Assembly (NCBI GenBank): GCA_035533015.1
Contig: DATLUQ010000028.1
Coordinates: 45,989-109,988 of the forward strand
Direction of reading: 5' to 3'
From: Gemmatimonadaceae bacterium
Lineage (GTDB): Bacteria > Gemmatimonadota > Gemmatimonadetes > Gemmatimonadales > Gemmatimonadaceae
DNA length: 64,000 nucleotides
Position 1 is the stretch's first letter. Every line of letters starts with the position of its first letter. A model generated the notes under the pieces. That model was given only the letters and a program-made list of their open reading frames with translations. It was not told the origin of the DNA and ran no database searches. A program made the position numbers and the translations under genes. Shown here one piece after another: positions 35,092 through 45,662 of the stretch.

Positions 35092-38000
35092 TCACGGCAC
35101 GATCCCGCACACCTGTCCGGGCGCGCACTTGGGGTTGACGGCCGGGAGGCCGAGCTTCTTGGCCTGGGCGTTGAACGCCGCGAGGTCGGTGGCCCAGACC
35201 TTGGCCAGCGCGCTGGTCTGCACTCCGAGTTTACCGCTCAGGTAATTGAAGATCGGCGCGGCGCTGGCGATGGGGCGGCCGTCGCCGCTGTTCACCGTAC
35301 TGAGCAGCGTCCCGATGCGGTTGTTGATCTTGATGGGGAAGTTGAGCGGATCCTGCCCGCTCTGGTTCCGCACCTGGTAGATGTTCTGCTCCACCGCGCC
35401 GGCGTGATCGTTGAGCTTTTCGCCGAGTTCCTTGAGCGTGGCGTCGTCCGACTTCTTGAGGCGGTCGTCCACCTGTGCCTTGACGTTGCGCACGTCGATC
35501 ACCGCCTGGTTGGCCTCGGAGAGCTTGTTGCGGATCTTGATGGCGAGGGCGAACTGCGCCCGGAGGTCGGCGTCGGAGACGTCGGTGAACAACGGATTGC
35601 GCTTCACCGTCACCGGTTGGGTGAACGAGCCGCCGTCGACGATGAGTCGGACGGTGTACCGGCCCGGCGGTGCGGCAGGCCCCTGCGTGCTCGCGCCCCA
35701 GAGAATCATGCCGGGGAAGCTCGTGGCCGGGGCGTAGCGCAGGTCCCAGGTGAAGTGGTCGATACCGGCTGTCTTGGGTGGGGCGCTGGCGAAGCCGAAC
35801 CGGCCGAAACCGCCGCGCCCGCGCGCCGGCGTGGTGCTGGTATCGGGCTTGTACTCGCGAATCACTCGGCCCGCGGCGTCGAGGATGTCGAGGCGCACGT
35901 CCTTGGCCGGATGCTTGAGCCAGTAAGTGATCACGGCGCCATCGGTGGAGCGGATGGCCGGGGGCGGCGCGAACAGGACCGCGTCGGGTGCCGCCTCGAC
36001 CGCCGGCGTGTACTGCTCCAGCGGCACGACGTTGTCGAGCACGTAGAAGCCGCGCCCCATGGTAGAGATGACGAGGTCGTTGCGCCACACGATCAGATCC
36101 GACACGGGCAGGTCGGGCAGATTGAGCGACAGCGACGACCAGTGGTCGCCGTCGTCGTAGGAGATGTACACCCCGTGCTGGGTGGCCGCGTAGAGCAGGC
36201 CCCGGCGGTTTGGATCCTCGCGCACGGCGTGGACGTAGTCGTCGGCGCCGATGCCGTCGACGATCTTGGTCCACGTCTTGCCGTAGTCGTGCGTGCGGAA
36301 GATGTAGGGTGCCAGGTCGTCGAACAGGGGGCGCTTGACGGCCACGTAGGCCGCGCCACCGTCGAACGCCGAGGCGTCGATCTGACTCACGCGGCCGAAG
36401 TCGGGCATGCCCTTCGGGGTGACGTTGGTCCACGTCTTGCCGCCGTCGCGCGTGAGGTAGACGAGTCCGTCGTCGGAGCCCGTCCAGATGACGTTGACGT
36501 CCTTCTTGGAGGGCCCGATGGCGAAGATCGTGGCGTACACCTCGGGGGCGTTCATGTCGTGCGTGATCGGTCCGCCCGAGGGGCCCATGGTGCTGGGGTC
36601 GTGGCGGGTGAGATCGGGGCTGATGCGCGTCCAGCTCTGGCCGGCGTCGGTGGTCTTCCAGAGGTGCTGCGAGCTCGTGAACAGCAGGCGCGGATTGACG
36701 GGTGAGAAGATGATCGGGTACGTCCACTGCCACCGCTCGACGAGCGCGCTCGACGGCTCGCCCGAGAACATGAGGGGATATGGATTGACCTCGCGCGACA
36801 GGCCGGTGCGCCGGTCGAGGCGCTCCATGAAGCCGCCGTTGTTGGAACCGGAGAAGAAGATGTCGGGATCGAGGGGGTCGGGCGCGACGTAGCCGGGTTC
36901 GGCGCCGCCCGGGCTGAACGTCTCGGCGGCCGCGCCGCCGCGTCCGCCCCGGCCGCCGCGGCCGAAGCCGCGGCCCTGACCGGCGTTGCTGGGAACGCAG
37001 ACCGTGCCGTCGTCCTGTTGGGCGCCGCACACGTCGTACGGGTAGTTGATCGTGGCGGCCACGTGGTAGAGCTGGGCCGTGGAGTAGGTCTCGGGGGTCC
37101 AGGTCTTTCCGCCGTCGGTCGTCACGGCGCCGCCGCCGTCGTTGCCGACCACCATGTGCTGCCCGTTGTCGGGGTCGATCCACAGGTCGTGGAAGTCGCC
37201 GTGTGTGCCGCGGAGATCGGTGAGCGTCTTGCCGGCGTCGGTGGACTCGAAGAGGCTCGTGTTCTGCGCGTAGACGCGGTTCTCGTCTTTTGGATCGGCG
37301 TAGACGTGCGTGTAATAGAAGGCGCGCTGGCGGATGTCGTGGCTGTCGTTGACGAACGTCCAGGTGGCGCCGGCATCGTCGGAGCGGAAGAGGCCGCCGC
37401 TGTCGTTCTCGACCAGGGCATAGACGCGGTTGGAGTTGGCCGGCGACACGGCGATGCCGATCTTGCCGTCGATGCCCGCGGGGAGTCCGCGGTTGTGGGT
37501 GATCTCGGTCCACGTCTCGCCGCCGTCGGTGGACTTGAACAGGCCAGACCCGGGCCCGCCCGACGACGCGGTGTATTCCTTGCGGAAGGCCTGCCAGAGC
37601 GCGGCGTAGACGACCTTGGGATTGTTGTGGTCGATCTCGACGTCGATGCCACCGGTGCCCGGATCACGGTAGAGCACCTTGCGCCAGGTGACCCCGCCGT
37701 CGGTGCTCTTGAACACGCCGCGGTCCTCGCTGGGTTCGGCGTACTGGCCGAACACGGCGGCGAAGGCGATGTTCGGATCGGTGGGATCTATACGAATTTT
37801 TGAAATGGCGTCCACGTGCCGGAAGGCGACGTGGGTCCAGGTCTTGCCCGCGTCCATCGAGCGGTAGATCCCGTCGCCGGGCATGATGTTGCCGCGGATC
37901 TCCGACTCGCCGGTGCCGATGAGCACCTCGTCGGGGTTGGTTTCGGATACGGCCACGGCGCCCACCGAGGCGCTGGTGATCTGGCCGTCGGTGACGGGAG

Positions 38001-38286
38001 CCCAGTGGTCGCCGCCGTCGGTGGTCTTCCAGAGGCCGCCGCCGGTGGCGCCGAAGTAGGCCACCTTGGGCTGGCCGCGGACCCCGGAAACGGCGATCGA
38101 GCGTCCGCCGCGTTCGGGGCCGATGTTGCGCCATTTGAACGAGTCGAGAACGGCAGTATCCACGGGGGGCGCGACGGGCGGCGCGTGCCGTGGGGCGGGA
38201 TGACGGTCGTGCGTCCAGCCGGCGGCCGCAAGCACGAGGGCGGCGGGCAGGAGGGAGAGACCGAGGAGTTTCTGCAAGCGCGGCAT
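35092..38286 (-). CDS. Exported BNR/sortilin-type beta-propeller protein
   Basis: The start at 38286 (MPRLQKLLGLSLLPAALVL) gives a clean signal peptide and has AAGGA at 8 nt; upstream in-frame starts extend it into non-homologous sequence. The 1064 residues carry many BNR/Asp-box units (WKTTDGGDHW, KSTDGGVTW, SDDAGATW, YDDGDHW), forming one or two seven-bladed propellers of the VPS10/sortilin or xyloglucanase type. A Gly/Arg-rich insert (RGFGRGGRGGRGG) lies near residue 465. After the propeller a beta domain and a helical C-terminus (about 960-1060) follow. No catalytic residues of sialidases are evident; binding or processing of a protein or glycan outside the cell is likely. Confidence 0.87.
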   Translation of the reverse strand: MPRLQKLLGLSLLPAALVLAAAGWTHDRHPAPRHAPPVAPPVDTAVLDSFKWRNIGPERGGRSIAVSGVRGQPKVAYFGATGGGLWKTTDGGDHWAPVTDGQITSASVGAVAVSETNPDEVLIGTGESEIRGNIMPGDGIYRSMDAGKTWTHVAFRHVDAISKIRIDPTDPNIAFAAVFGQYAEPSEDRGVFKSTDGGVTWRKVLYRDPGTGGIDVEIDHNNPKVVYAALWQAFRKEYTASSGGPGSGLFKSTDGGETWTEITHNRGLPAGIDGKIGIAVSPANSNRVYALVENDSGGLFRSDDAGATWTFVNDSHDIRQRAFYYTHVYADPKDENRVYAQNTSLFESTDAGKTLTDLRGTHGDFHDLWIDPDNGQHMVVGNDGGGAVTTDGGKTWTPETYSTAQLYHVAATINYPYDVCGAQQDDGTVCVPSNAGQGRGFGRGGRGGRGGAAAETFSPGGAEPGYVAPDPLDPDIFFSGSNNGGFMERLDRRTGLSREVNPYPLMFSGEPSSALVERWQWTYPIIFSPVNPRLLFTSSQHLWKTTDAGQSWTRISPDLTRHDPSTMGPSGGPITHDMNAPEVYATIFAIGPSKKDVNVIWTGSDDGLVYLTRDGGKTWTNVTPKGMPDFGRVSQIDASAFDGGAAYVAVKRPLFDDLAPYIFRTHDYGKTWTKIVDGIGADDYVHAVREDPNRRGLLYAATQHGVYISYDDGDHWSSLSLNLPDLPVSDLIVWRNDLVISTMGRGFYVLDNVVPLEQYTPAVEAAPDAVLFAPPPAIRSTDGAVITYWLKHPAKDVRLDILDAAGRVIREYKPDTSTTPARGRGGFGRFGFASAPPKTAGIDHFTWDLRYAPATSFPGMILWGASTQGPAAPPGRYTVRLIVDGGSFTQPVTVKRNPLFTDVSDADLRAQFALAIKIRNKLSEANQAVIDVRNVKAQVDDRLKKSDDATLKELGEKLNDHAGAVEQNIYQVRNQSGQDPLNFPIKINNRIGTLLSTVNSGDGRPIASAAPIFNYLSGKLGVQTSALAKVWATDLAAFNAQAKKLGLPAVNPKCAPGQVCGIVP

Positions 38287-38422
38287 GTCGGATTCCTTAG
38301 CGAGGTCCATGGGGAACAACGCCTGAATTACGCGTGAGGGACGCGGCCTTGTCCAGAGCGTGTCGGGCGAATGCGGCCGCGCATTGGTGTCCGGGGCCGC
38401 TTCGTGCCATCTTACCAAGGCC

Positions 38423-41212
38423 ATGACTCTTCCATTTGACGGACCCGGCCGCCGGGTGGTTCCCCCCCTGCGGCGCGACGTACGACGCCTGATCATCGCC
38501 ATCCTGGCCCTGACGTTCCTCGCGCTGTTCGTGGTGCCCTGGCTGGCGGGCTTCGCCACCGACTGGCTCTGGTTTCGCGAGGTCGGATTCACGACGGTGT
38601 TCATCACGTCGCTCATCTGGCGTGTGGTCCTGTTCGTGATCGGTGGCCTGGTGGCGTATGCCATCCTGGGCGGCAACGTCCGCATCGCGACGTCGCACCA
38701 GGGCAAGTTGCCGGCGCTGTTCATTCACCGCGTGAACCAGCCGCCGCTGGACGTCACGCGGGTCGTGCCGCGCGTGCTGCGGTTGGGCGCGCTGTTCCTG
38801 TCGTTCCTGGTGGCCGTCTCGATGGGCGCGCTGTGGATGACGTTCCTCCAGGCGTTCCATGCCGCACCGGTGGGGCGCACCGATCCGCTGTTCGGGCGCG
38901 ACATCGGGTTCTATCTGTTCCAGCTGCCCGCCATCTCGACGGCCGTCACCGTGCTGAGCCTGCTCACCACGTTGTCGCTGGGCGCCGCCGGGTTGGTGTA
39001 CGCGCTACGGGGCCAGCTGCCCATCGGGCCCGGCCGTCCGAAGGCCGATCCGGGGGCCGAGCGACACGTGGGGACGCTGCTCGCCGTGCTGTTCGTGCTG
39101 ACGGCCGTGCGCCTCTGGATCGTGCGGTCGGCCGAACTGCTGTATTCCACCACCGGTCCGCTGGTGGGCGCGAGCTACACCGACGTGCACGTGATGCTGC
39201 CCGGCATCCGCATCTCCGCGGTCGTGGCGCTGGTTGCCGCCGGGTTGGTGGTGTACGGCATGTTGCGCGGCCGCCTGCTGCGCTACGCCCTGATCGCCAC
39301 CGCGGGGTACGCGGCCGTGGGGGTCGTGGCGCGCGGCGTGCTGCCGCTCACCGTGCAGAAACTCAGCGTGCTGCCCAACGAGTTGGTCAAGGAAGCGCCG
39401 TACCTCAAGGACCACATCGTGGCCACGCGTGCGGCGTGGGGCATCGACCACGTCCAGACGAGTGCCCTGAGCGGCGAAGCCACGCTCACGATGGCGGACA
39501 TCAAGGCCAACGCGGCGACGATCAACAATGTCCGGTTGTGGGAGCGGGATCTGCTGCAGCAGACGTTGAAGCAGTTGCAGGAGATCCGGACGTATTACGA
39601 CTTCGTCTCCGTGAACGACGACCGGTACACGATCCAGGGGCAGTACCGCCAGGTGCACCTGTCGGCGCGCGAGTTGAACACGACGTCCCTGCCCACGCAG
39701 ACGTTCATCAACGACCGCCTCACGTTCACGCACGGGATGGGGGTGACGATGGCGCCGGTGAACCAGGTGACGGACGAGGGCCTGCCGGTGCTGTTCGTGA
39801 AGGATCTGCCGCCGACGTCGCCGGTGGGGATCTCGGTCACGCGGCCGGAGGTCTACTACGGGCAGTTGACGAACAGCTATGTGTTCGTGGACACGAAGCA
39901 GAAGGAGTTCGACTATCCGGCCGGTGACAGCGACGTCTATACGTCGTACGCCGGGACCGGCGGGGTCCCCGTGGGATCGTTCTTCCGGCGGGCGCTGTAC
40001 GCCTGGGAGTTCGGGTCGGCCAAGATCCTGTTCTCGGACGCCATCACCGGTTCGGCGCGCATCATGTACCACCGGAACATCATGGATCGGGCGACCACGG
40101 CCCTTCCGTTCCTCAGCTTCGATTCCGATCCCTACCCCGTGATCACGGACTCGGGCGGGCTGGAGTGGGTGCTCGACGGCTATACGACGAGCGCCGGCTA
40201 TCCCTACTCGGAGCCGGTGGGCGACGTGAACTACATGCGCAACAGCGTGAAGGTGACGATCAACGCCTACAACGGCGCGATCACGGCCTACGTGATGGAC
40301 CCGAACGACCCGGTGATCCAGACCGATGAGGCGATCTTTCCCGGAATCTTCAAACCACTGGCGGCCATGCCGGCGGACATCCGGCGGCACCTGCGCTATC
40401 CCGGGCAGCTGTTCCGGATCCAGGCGACGCTGCAGGCCACGTACCACATGGACAGCCCTGACGCGTTCTACCACCGCGAAGATCAGTGGCAGATCCCTTC
40501 GCCCGGGGACCAGAGCGGCAACGCGGTGCCGTTCATGCGGCACATCATCATGCGCCTGCCCGGGGAGCAGAAGGAGGAATTCATCTACATGACGCCGTTC
40601 ACGCCCCGCGGCAAGGATAACCTCGCGGCGTGGATGGTGGCGCGGATGGACGGCGACCACTACGGGCAGCTCATGGTATACCAGTTTCCCAAGCAGAGCC
40701 TGGTGTACGGGCCCAAGCAGATCGTGAACCGCATCAATCAGGACACCGATATCTCGCGCCAGATCACGCTGTGGGATCAGCGGGGTTCGGAGGTGATTCG
40801 GGGTGAACTCCTGGTGATTCCGATCCAGGAGTCGCTGATCTACGTGCAGCCGCTGTTCCTGCGCGCGTCGGGCGGCTCGATTCCGGAGATGAAGCGCGTG
40901 GTCGTGGCGAGCGGCGACCGGGTGGTGATGGGGGAGACGCTCGATCAGGCGCTGGACGCGATGTTCGGTAACGGCGCGCCGGCGCCGGTGACGCAGGCGC
41001 CGGCGGACACGTCGGGGCAGGGCGAGCTCTCGGCCGCCGCCGGCGCTCCGACCCCGGCGCTCGGGGCCGGGGCGGCGGCGCTGCTCCAACAGGCCCAGGA
41101 TCACTATGACCGCGCGATCGCCGCGCAACGGGCCGGCAACTGGGCCGAATACGGCCGGCAGATCGACGCCCTGGGCGCCGTGATCCGGCAGCTCAAAGCT
41201 GGTCACCATTAA
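38423..41212 (+). CDS. UPF0182 family membrane protein
   Basis: The ATG at 38423 starts a 929-residue protein with about seven hydrophobic helices in the first 310 residues (for example LIIAILALTFLALFVVPWL and VVLFVIGGLVAYAIL) and a large, presumably extracytoplasmic, domain. Conserved UPF0182 features are DWLWFREVGF near the start, the block YYGQLTNSYVFVDTKQKEFD and EIRTYYDFVSVNDDRY. The C-terminus is Ala/Gly/Pro-rich and ends in a helical segment. The function of the family is unknown. It is divergent from the propeller gene and 12 nt upstream of the M16 peptidase gene, so the two are probably one transcript. Confidence 0.93.
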   Translation: MTLPFDGPGRRVVPPLRRDVRRLIIAILALTFLALFVVPWLAGFATDWLWFREVGFTTVFITSLIWRVVLFVIGGLVAYAILGGNVRIATSHQGKLPALFIHRVNQPPLDVTRVVPRVLRLGALFLSFLVAVSMGALWMTFLQAFHAAPVGRTDPLFGRDIGFYLFQLPAISTAVTVLSLLTTLSLGAAGLVYALRGQLPIGPGRPKADPGAERHVGTLLAVLFVLTAVRLWIVRSAELLYSTTGPLVGASYTDVHVMLPGIRISAVVALVAAGLVVYGMLRGRLLRYALIATAGYAAVGVVARGVLPLTVQKLSVLPNELVKEAPYLKDHIVATRAAWGIDHVQTSALSGEATLTMADIKANAATINNVRLWERDLLQQTLKQLQEIRTYYDFVSVNDDRYTIQGQYRQVHLSARELNTTSLPTQTFINDRLTFTHGMGVTMAPVNQVTDEGLPVLFVKDLPPTSPVGISVTRPEVYYGQLTNSYVFVDTKQKEFDYPAGDSDVYTSYAGTGGVPVGSFFRRALYAWEFGSAKILFSDAITGSARIMYHRNIMDRATTALPFLSFDSDPYPVITDSGGLEWVLDGYTTSAGYPYSEPVGDVNYMRNSVKVTINAYNGAITAYVMDPNDPVIQTDEAIFPGIFKPLAAMPADIRRHLRYPGQLFRIQATLQATYHMDSPDAFYHREDQWQIPSPGDQSGNAVPFMRHIIMRLPGEQKEEFIYMTPFTPRGKDNLAAWMVARMDGDHYGQLMVYQFPKQSLVYGPKQIVNRINQDTDISRQITLWDQRGSEVIRGELLVIPIQESLIYVQPLFLRASGGSIPEMKRVVVASGDRVVMGETLDQALDAMFGNGAPAPVTQAPADTSGQGELSAAAGAPTPALGAGAAALLQQAQDHYDRAIAAQRAGNWAEYGRQIDALGAVIRQLKAGHH

Positions 41213-41224
41213 CAAACTACTATT

Positions 41225-44053
41225 ATGCACTCCGCGGCTCGATTCGTGAATTCGCGGCGGCTGACCGTCCTCGCGTCGCTACTCCTGGTTCCCGCGCTCC
41301 GCGCGCAGGGGGCGCCGGCGCTCACGCGACCGCTGCCGGTGGACACGGCGGTGACGATCGGCACGCTGCCCAACGGCCTGCGCTACTACATCCGGGTGAA
41401 TCACAAGCCGGAGAAGCGCGCCGAACTGCGGCTGGTGGTGAACGCGGGGTCGATTCTGGAGACCAACCAGCAGTTGGGGCTGGCACACGTCATCGAGCAC
41501 ATGGCGTTCGAGGGCACCCGGCACTTTCCCAAGAACACGTTGGTGAGCTACCTGCAATCCATCGGCATGCAGTTCGGGGCCGACCTCAACGCCTCCACCG
41601 GGTTCGACGAGACGGTCTATCAGTTGACGGTGCCCACCGACACCGAGCGGATCGTGAACTCGGCATTCCAGATCCTGAGCGATTGGGCGCACGGGGTGCT
41701 GTTCGACTCCAGCCGGGTGATGGCCGAGCGCGAGGTGGTGCGGGAGGAATGGCGGGGCGACAAGGGCGCCGAGGACCGCATGATGCGGCAGTGGCTGCCG
41801 ATCGCCTTCAAGGGATCGCGGTACGCCGACCGGCTGCCGATCGGCACCGAGCAGAGCATCATGACGGCCACCCCGTCGCGGCTCCGGCCGTTCTACGACG
41901 AATGGTACCGGCCCGATCTGATGGCGGTGGTGGCGGTGGGCGACTTCGACGCCGCGCGGATCGAGGCGCTCATCAAGCGGGATTTCTCGGCGATTCCGAA
42001 TCCCGCGCACGAGGAACCGCGGCCGGTGGCGGGGATTCCCGACAATGCGGCTCCGCTGGTGGCGATCGCTACCGACAAGGAGGCCACGGCCTCGGACGTC
42101 GACGTGATCTTCAAGATGGCGCGCCGGACCACGACGACGGTGGGCGACTACCGCCGCAATCTGGTCGGCGACCTGTACCTGGCGATGCTCAACAACCGGT
42201 TCGACGAGATGGCGCAGAAGCCTGGCGCGCCGTTTCTCGACGCCGGCGCATCGCGGAGCTCGTTCTACGCGCGAACGGTGGAAGCGTTCTCGCTGGCGGC
42301 CGACGTGAAGGACGGCGGCATCGAGCGGGGCACGGCGGCGCTGCTCGAGGAGGCACGTCGCGCAGACCAGTTCGGATTCCTGCCGGACGAGTTGGAGCGC
42401 GCCAAAGCGAATCTGCTTCGCGGATACGAGCGCGCGTACGACGAGCGCGACAAGACGAATTCGGGGTCGTACGTGGGGGAGTACGTGGACAACTACCTCT
42501 ACCACGACCCGATTCCGGGCATCGGCTGGGAGTACGACGCGGTGAAGTCGTTGCTGCCCGGCATCACGCTGGCGGAGGTGAACGCGATCGGCCGTAGCTG
42601 GTTCACGCCCGACAATCGCGTGGTGATCGCGGAGGCGCCCGAGAAGCCCGGCGTCGAGGTGCCGACCAGGGAGCGGCTGCTGGCGGTCATGGACAGCGCC
42701 GCGAAGCTGACGCTCACCCCGTATACCGAGACCGTGGCCGGCGGCCCGCTGCTGGCGCCGATCACGACCGTGGGGCGCGTGGTGGCCGAGCAGGCCGTCC
42801 CCGCCGTGAACGTCACGGAGTGGACACTGTCCAATGGCGCGCGCGTGGTGGTCAAACCCACCGATTTCAAAGCGGACGAGATATTACTGAGCGCATATGC
42901 GAACGGCGGCACGTCGCTGGCGCCCGATTCGGAGTACATGTCGGCGGCGCTGGCGTCGCAGATCGCGGGCCTGAGCGGGCTGGGGCAGTTCAGCCGAGTG
43001 GATCTTGGCAAGAAGCTGAGCGGCAAGGTGGCCGGCGTATCGGCCGCCATAGGGGGGACCGAGCAAACGATCTCAGGGCACGCCTCGCCGAAAGACCTCG
43101 AGACGCTGTTCCAGCTCATCCATCTCGAGTTCACGGGCGCGCGTCTGGACACCGCGGCCTTCGAAGCGTTCCGGAACCAGGTGGAGCCATACCTCGCCAA
43201 CCGCGGCGCCTCGCCGGATGAAGTGTTCTCGGATACGGTCCAGGTCACGATGGGGCAGCACGACTTCCGATCGCGGCCGATCACGCCGGCGACGTTCGCC
43301 GAGGTGGACCCGCACCGGGCGCTCGACTTCTTCAAGGCCCGATTCGCCGGGGCATCGGGCTTCACGTTCGTGTTCGTGGGCAACGTGAACCTCGACACGC
43401 TCAAGGCGCTGAGCGAGCGGTACCTGGCCACGATTCCCGCGGGCCATCCGGAAACGTGGAAGAACGTGGAGAAGGGGCCGCCGACGGGCGTCGTGGAGCG
43501 CGTGGTGCACAAGGGCGTGGAGCCCAAGGCGAACACGATGCTGTTCTTCACCGGGCCGCTCGACTACGCGCCGCAGAACCGGTTCGACCTGCGCGCACTG
43601 GCCGAGCTGCTGCAGATGCAGGTGATCGAGACGCTGCGCGAGAAGTTGGGGGGCACGTACAGCCCGAGCGTGAACGCGGGAACGGATTTCGCGCCGCGCC
43701 AGGAGTACACGATGCAGGTGGGGTTCAGTTCCGCACCGGCCAACGTCGACACGCTCGTCGCGACCACGATGGAACTCATCGAGACGCTGCAGCGCCAGGG
43801 CCCCTCGGCCGCCGACGTGGAGAAGGTGAAGGAGCAACTCCTCCGCGAGCACCAGGTGGAGGTGAAGCAGAACGCGTTCTGGGCGGGGAACATCGCGGCC
43901 CGTCTGCGCGCCGGCGAGGACATCGCCGGCTTGGGCGACCCGTACACGGCGATGATCACCGCGCTGACGGCCGCCGAGCTGCAGGCCGCGGCGAAGACGT
44001 ATCTGAATACCGGGAATTATGCGCGGTTCGAGTTGCTGCCTGGAGGAAAGTAG
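41225..44053 (+). CDS. Exported M16-family zinc peptidase, two-domain
   Basis: A signal peptide (about 1-27) is followed by an M16 peptidase of 942 residues, made of two homologous halves as in pitrilysin-like enzymes. The inverted zinc motif HxxEH is in LAHVIEHMAFEGT (about residues 87-91) with the distal Glu in MAEREVVREEW. The second half (about 530-942) lacks the motif and forms the closing half of the chamber. Such periplasmic enzymes degrade peptides. A palindromic repeat follows immediately, before the convergent amidohydrolase gene. Confidence 0.94.
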   Translation: MHSAARFVNSRRLTVLASLLLVPALRAQGAPALTRPLPVDTAVTIGTLPNGLRYYIRVNHKPEKRAELRLVVNAGSILETNQQLGLAHVIEHMAFEGTRHFPKNTLVSYLQSIGMQFGADLNASTGFDETVYQLTVPTDTERIVNSAFQILSDWAHGVLFDSSRVMAEREVVREEWRGDKGAEDRMMRQWLPIAFKGSRYADRLPIGTEQSIMTATPSRLRPFYDEWYRPDLMAVVAVGDFDAARIEALIKRDFSAIPNPAHEEPRPVAGIPDNAAPLVAIATDKEATASDVDVIFKMARRTTTTVGDYRRNLVGDLYLAMLNNRFDEMAQKPGAPFLDAGASRSSFYARTVEAFSLAADVKDGGIERGTAALLEEARRADQFGFLPDELERAKANLLRGYERAYDERDKTNSGSYVGEYVDNYLYHDPIPGIGWEYDAVKSLLPGITLAEVNAIGRSWFTPDNRVVIAEAPEKPGVEVPTRERLLAVMDSAAKLTLTPYTETVAGGPLLAPITTVGRVVAEQAVPAVNVTEWTLSNGARVVVKPTDFKADEILLSAYANGGTSLAPDSEYMSAALASQIAGLSGLGQFSRVDLGKKLSGKVAGVSAAIGGTEQTISGHASPKDLETLFQLIHLEFTGARLDTAAFEAFRNQVEPYLANRGASPDEVFSDTVQVTMGQHDFRSRPITPATFAEVDPHRALDFFKARFAGASGFTFVFVGNVNLDTLKALSERYLATIPAGHPETWKNVEKGPPTGVVERVVHKGVEPKANTMLFFTGPLDYAPQNRFDLRALAELLQMQVIETLREKLGGTYSPSVNAGTDFAPRQEYTMQVGFSSAPANVDTLVATTMELIETLQRQGPSAADVEKVKEQLLREHQVEVKQNAFWAGNIAARLRAGEDIAGLGDPYTAMITALTAAELQAAAKTYLNTGNYARFELLPGGK

Positions 44054-44063
44054 GAGGGGAGAA

Positions 44064-44122
44064 GAGTAGGAGGGAGAACTGCGGAACGCCGTTCCCGTCC
44101 TACCGTCCAACCAGTCCTACTC
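44064..44122. repeat. Palindromic repeat, family F, copy 1
   Basis: Between convergent M16 and amidohydrolase genes: GAGTAGGA (44064-44071) pairs with TCCTACT (44115-44121), and a second hairpin GGAAC/GTTCC lies inside (44083-44095). The string AACGCCGTT followed by a pyrimidine and CCGTCCTACC is shared with copy 2 at 46675-46727. Confidence 0.6.
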
Positions 44123-44124
44123 CC

Positions 44125-45456
44125 CTATGGCAGCTGCAGTTTATACAATGCGATGGCGTTGTCGCGAAGGACCATGCGTGCCAACTGTTCGGCGCGCGCC
44201 CGCGTGATCTCACCGTCGCGCATCATGCCGGTGAGGGCGAGGCCGAGGGCACGACGCGCTGAGTTCGTGGCGAGCCACGCGCCCTGGTCCCACCCCTGCG
44301 GCGCGCCGCCGTCGAAGGCATCGGTGCCGAACAGCACCTTCTCCGGCCACTGACTGAGCCAGTCGCGGAGCACGCCGGCCAGCTGCGACGGTTCGATGAA
44401 CTGCGTCATCATCGAGATGTCGGCATACATGTTGGGCTTGCCGAGCAGCGCGAGCGTCTCGTTGGTGAGCGGCCAGCCACCATGGAGCATCACGAAATTG
44501 GTGCCGCGGAGCGTGGAGTCGTCGGCCACCGCCTCGAGCTGATACGGCGCCGATCCGCTGGGCGAATAGAAGCCGCCGAACTCGTAGAGCACGTGGAGGT
44601 GCACGGGCATGCCCAGCCGGCCGGCCCGGAATGCGATCTCGTGGAACAGGTAGTCTTCGAGCGTCTTGTACTCGGCGCGCGTGGGCACGCCGCCGTGTAC
44701 GTAGCGCGCATACACGGCGCGGGCGGCCGCCGTGTCGGGCGGAGCGAAGTCGAGCGGGCGCAGGTACGCCGCTTCGAACTTGACCGCCACGGCGCCCGAG
44801 TCGTGCTGGCGCTCCAGCGTGGGGTCGACCACCGTCTGCACGTACGCGGCGAGGTCGCCGGGCAGCGCCTGCAGGCCGAGCGCGCGCAGGTAGCGGTGCA
44901 GGAGCGCGGCCTCGCGGGGATAGAGGGCGCGTGTGTCGGGCGTGCGCGCCGCTTCGGCACGCGTGTCGAGCGGCAGCATGAGCGCGTCGTCGAATGGGAC
45001 CCAGCGGAAGCGCGGACGCTCGAGTCCCGGACCCACCGCGATCCGGTTGGCCAACATCACGGCGATGCCCGCCCGGTCGAGCACCCACGACGGGAATTGG
45101 TCGCCCTGCTCTGCGCGAACGCGTTCGCGCGCCGCGGCCAGGGCGTCGAGGTAGGCCTTGCCGGTGTCGGACGCCGGGACGTCGTACAGCGCGCGCGCCG
45201 CGGACGCCCATTCGGGGTTCTCGAGGCGCAGGCGCCAGGGCAGCTGGAAGGGAGGAATGCCGTCGAGCGGCAGCGCGTCGTATTCGGTATCGGGAGGCGC
45301 ACCAGGCGCGACGGGCCGCATGGGATGCGCGTGGTTGTCCACCGCTTTGATGCCGGCGATGTAGCCAGCGAGCTGGGGATCGACCGGATTCTGGTTCCTG
45401 GAGCCGGTACCGCACGCGGCGATCAGGGTACAGGCGGCGAGCGCGATGGCTTTCAT
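44125..45456 (-). CDS. Amidohydrolase-family lipoprotein
   Basis: The chosen ATG at 45456 begins a lipoprotein signal with lipobox TLIAAC, giving 443 residues. Features of the amidohydrolase TIM-barrel family are the metal-binding VDNHAHP near the N-terminus, HLHVLYE in the middle, NFVMLHGGWP and a late FGTDAFDGG (Asp ligand). It is related to the TIM-barrel group that includes decarboxylases and lactonases (Amidohydro_2-like). Substrate unknown. An upstream in-frame start would extend it without a signal. It converges with the M16 gene and is divergent from the DinB gene at 45663. Confidence 0.85.
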   Translation of the reverse strand: MKAIALAACTLIAACGTGSRNQNPVDPQLAGYIAGIKAVDNHAHPMRPVAPGAPPDTEYDALPLDGIPPFQLPWRLRLENPEWASAARALYDVPASDTGKAYLDALAAARERVRAEQGDQFPSWVLDRAGIAVMLANRIAVGPGLERPRFRWVPFDDALMLPLDTRAEAARTPDTRALYPREAALLHRYLRALGLQALPGDLAAYVQTVVDPTLERQHDSGAVAVKFEAAYLRPLDFAPPDTAAARAVYARYVHGGVPTRAEYKTLEDYLFHEIAFRAGRLGMPVHLHVLYEFGGFYSPSGSAPYQLEAVADDSTLRGTNFVMLHGGWPLTNETLALLGKPNMYADISMMTQFIEPSQLAGVLRDWLSQWPEKVLFGTDAFDGGAPQGWDQGAWLATNSARRALGLALTGMMRDGEITRARAEQLARMVLRDNAIALYKLQLP

Positions 45457-45511
45457 GGGGGCGGGAGCGGGGGAAGGCGGGCACGGAATACCATAACCTG
45501 CGCCCTGCGCC

Positions 45512-45530
45512 GGCATCAAGAACGGAGAGG
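45512..45530. repeat. Half-copy of the family E repeat arm
   Basis: GGCATCAAGAACGGAGAGG matches the left outer arm of the palindromic family E (consensus GGCATCxAGAACG) but has no complementary right arm. It lies in the 206-nt divergent gap between the amidohydrolase and DinB genes, which otherwise shows nothing I can name. Confidence 0.5.
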
Positions 45531-45662
45531 AAGCACCGGATGGCGTGCTGTTCATACCACGCGTTCCTTGTGCCCGCCCGGCGGGGGCTTGCAGGCGACG
45601 CCGGGTTTCTCCACGTTCCAGACCTTCGCCCCCTCCTCTTGCACCCTCACCCGGACGGATTC